A stretch of 42,662 nt of DNA from Nitrospirota bacterium (GTDB lineage: Bacteria; Nitrospirota; Nitrospiria; Nitrospirales; Nitrospiraceae): assembly GCA_030645475.1 (NCBI GenBank), contig JAUSMA010000040.1, positions 1 to 42,662 on the forward strand, written 5' to 3'. Each line of letters starts with the position of its first letter. The first letter of the stretch is position 1. The notes under the pieces were generated by a model that was given only the letters and a program-made list of their open reading frames with translations, ran no database searches and was not told where the DNA came from. The position numbers and the translations under genes are program-made. Shown here piece by piece: positions 41,385 through 42,662 of this stretch.

Positions 41385-42170
41385 CTACCTTCTGTGCGTT
41401 AATTCCTGTATCTCCACAATTGCATTGGTTGGAATTGAATTCCTGTTGCCTTCAAGACATGCGTTACATGTGGCGCAAGGTTCTTCGTTAAACGTGCACC
41501 ATAGATAGGAGAGGGCCACTCCTATAAGGTCGTCTCTGCGACACTTGTCATAGAGCTTTACAATGCAGGGAATGCTTTCTCTTTGGAACTTACTGAGTAG
41601 GTCTTGGTGGTAGTGTATTTGGAATGACTCGCACAGATCGTCTATTGTTTCCGGTGCCGAAAGGTAGTCCACTCCCCAAAAGCGTTCATGGTCTGCAATA
41701 GCATCGCGGACAAGAACCGCGTGAGGGCCGCTATCAGCAGGGTTGCCAATCCTCTGTCGATGACGAGCACTGCTTTCAAGTGTGTCAGTTGTCTCGACCT
41801 GTGTGCGAAACTTCTGCCACTCTTCTATGCTGACCCAAGTCTGAGCTAGCAGGAAAAGATCTTTCCAAATCTGTTCGATACGTTGGTGGAGCGACAGAAG
41901 GCCAAGAGCGCGGATAGTGCCAGGGGTTAGAACGCGAGTACCATGAAACCAGTAAACCTCATCTGGATTGTGTACGGTTGCCCCCTGATCACGTAGAAGG
42001 TCTGGGAGTATTTCTTTTAGATGTCGGTGATCATTTGGGTGCGATCTTGAGTAGGCGTCGCAGTTGAATGATCTAACAATCTCTCGAATATCTTGTCCGC
42101 TCAAACCCAGGATTGACTCTAGAGAGGAAGTCGTGGAATCAATATTTGAGCAGTCCAATATTGTTGGCAA
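41385..42170 (-). CDS. Unknown protein with HGTR motif and Cys-rich tail
   Basis: A 261-residue protein that I cannot assign. It starts at TTG 42170 with GGAGG 6 nt upstream. Residues 71-76 read YWFHGT, followed by R; an H-G-T/S-R element occurs in ADP-ribosyltransferase-like and other 'ART/HYD' proteins, but alone is not diagnostic. The N-terminal third is helical; the C-terminal 60 residues include CIVKLYDKC and EEPCATCNACLEG, a zinc-like Cys set. It is between repeats and the IS30 end, hence in accessory DNA. Confidence 0.6.
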   Translation of the reverse strand: MPTILDCSNIDSTTSSLESILGLSGQDIREIVRSFNCDAYSRSHPNDHRHLKEILPDLLRDQGATVHNPDEVYWFHGTRVLTPGTIRALGLLSLHQRIEQIWKDLFLLAQTWVSIEEWQKFRTQVETTDTLESSARHRQRIGNPADSGPHAVLVRDAIADHERFWGVDYLSAPETIDDLCESFQIHYHQDLLSKFQRESIPCIVKLYDKCRRDDLIGVALSYLWCTFNEEPCATCNACLEGNRNSIPTNAIVEIQELTHRR

Positions 42171-42551
42171 ATGAAGCCTCCGTCTCTTGAGAATCTTCTT
42201 CTGGCAAGAAGAGTTTACTTTTTCTGACCAGGTGGGTCTATGGTTTCATTCGAGGTGAATGACAATGGCGAGCGTCCGTGTAAGGCGAGGAGGGGATTGA
42301 GAAGCCAGACTCAATTGGGTCGGTCAGCCCGCTGTTTGATCATGGCCTGGCCACCGTTCGGGCCTGTGCGAAGCGGCAGCAGCCATTCGGTAGGAAGGCT
42401 GACAAGCAAAGATTGCGGCGGCGGTGGAGTTGGAATCGACGACGCGGCAGCGGGGGAGGCCGAGGAAGCCGCTAGAAAAGTAGCCTGTCCCCTTTTCTTG
42501 TTTGTCCTCTTTTCTTGTCCCCCGCAGATTCAACTCCCCAGTGCATAACAT
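42171..42551. other. Gene-free stretch with family C repeat and IS30 end
   Basis: Holds family C copy 3 (about 42395-42500: ATTGC.., TTGGAATCGACGACGC, GGGGGAGGCCGAGGAAGCC, TAGAAAAGTAGCCTGTCCCC) and a short AT-poor tract that is likely the IS30-type terminal repeat (around 42525-42550). The 42240-42548 plus frame runs through repeats and is not called. Confidence 0.6.
42395..42501. repeat. Family C REP-like repeat, copy 3
   Basis: Same modules as copies 1 and 2, ending in TAGAAAAGTAGCCTGTCCCC and TTTTCTTG, identical over 28 nt to the partial at 41154-41181. Confidence 0.78.
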
Positions 42552-42662
42552 TCAGCCGCGTCTGACCAGAGCCTGAAAGACCTCGTTGGGCGTTTTAAAT
42601 CCGAGTGATTTTCTAGGTCTACGGTTGAGCAGGCGTTCGACCCTCGCCACCGTCGCCGGGTG
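42552..42662 (-). mobile_element. IS30-family transposase, C-terminal end (cut by window)
   Basis: The last 36 codons and TGA of a transposase reading from the right edge: TVARVERLLNRRPRKSLGFK and TPNEVFQALVRRG. The LN-x-RPRK-x-LG-x-x-T-P-x-E-V-F motif is the hallmark of IS30 C-termini. It is partial because the window ends; the catalytic DDE part is outside. The inverted repeat of the element probably lies within 42525-42550. Confidence 0.88.

Noticed and set aside
42240-42548. 102-codon plus-strand frame
   Set aside because: Its C-terminal part is the translated family C repeat, the same sequence that appears in other frames at 32392 and 34958.

Overview
This window looks like chromosome of a Nitrospira-like bacterium (phylum Nitrospirota). 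The inference rests on moderately high GC, genes with close relatives I associate with Nitrospira (HD-GYP and HEAT-repeat pair, two single-haem DUF3365 proteins, exported truncated haemoglobin, small DUF2630/DUF5069/VF530/YaeQ proteins), and palindromic intergenic repeats. No rRNA, tRNA, CRISPR array, prophage or replication origin was seen.

Region 1 (1-20.4 kb) is mostly housekeeping. An HD-GYP c-di-GMP phosphodiesterase and a HEAT-repeat protein form one minus-strand unit and share an N-terminal domain. An SGNH esterase and a thioredoxin-like protein follow on the plus strand. gnd and zwf (oxidative pentose phosphate) form a minus-strand pair. Then come a nucleotidyltransferase, a threonine aldolase, a divergent MFS carrier, a ProA-family protein whose catalytic cysteine position is serine, and a methyltransferase. 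A Phd/RelE toxin-antitoxin pair, two very small genes (31 and 58 codons), a SUI1 factor, YaeQ, VF530, YchF, a class II aldolase, DUF2630 and a HemK-like methyltransferase complete the region.

Region 2 (20.7-24.7 kb) is rich in haem and metal proteins: a globin, an exported cupredoxin-like protein with a CuA-like Cys/His motif, an ABM-type barrel protein, and an operon of DUF2024, a MarR regulator with a C-terminal Cys/His cluster, and a signal-peptide-bearing truncated haemoglobin. That operon has a clear sigma70-type promoter with inverted repeats at and just after it. I infer a redox-, metal- or NO-responsive system; this is the most interesting candidate here.

Region 3 (24.7-32.3 kb) has an HNH nuclease, DUF5069, a small winged-helix-like protein, a membrane-anchored SGNH hydrolase, an exported rhodanese, a lipoprotein gene interrupted by one in-frame TAG, an exported protein made of two diverged copies of one domain, two DUF3365 haem c proteins and a TPMT-like methyltransferase, separated by dispersed repeats.

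Region 4 (32.3-42.66 kb) is accessory in character: an AraC regulator divergent from a methyltransferase and AhpD-like protein, DUF2798-DUF2938-LysR, a small lipoprotein followed by an IS3 transposase remnant, a PhyH-type dioxygenase, a second gene broken by one in-frame TAG, a Cys4/HNH-like protein and an unknown Cys-rich protein. It holds many REP-like repeats and ends inside an IS30-family transposase.
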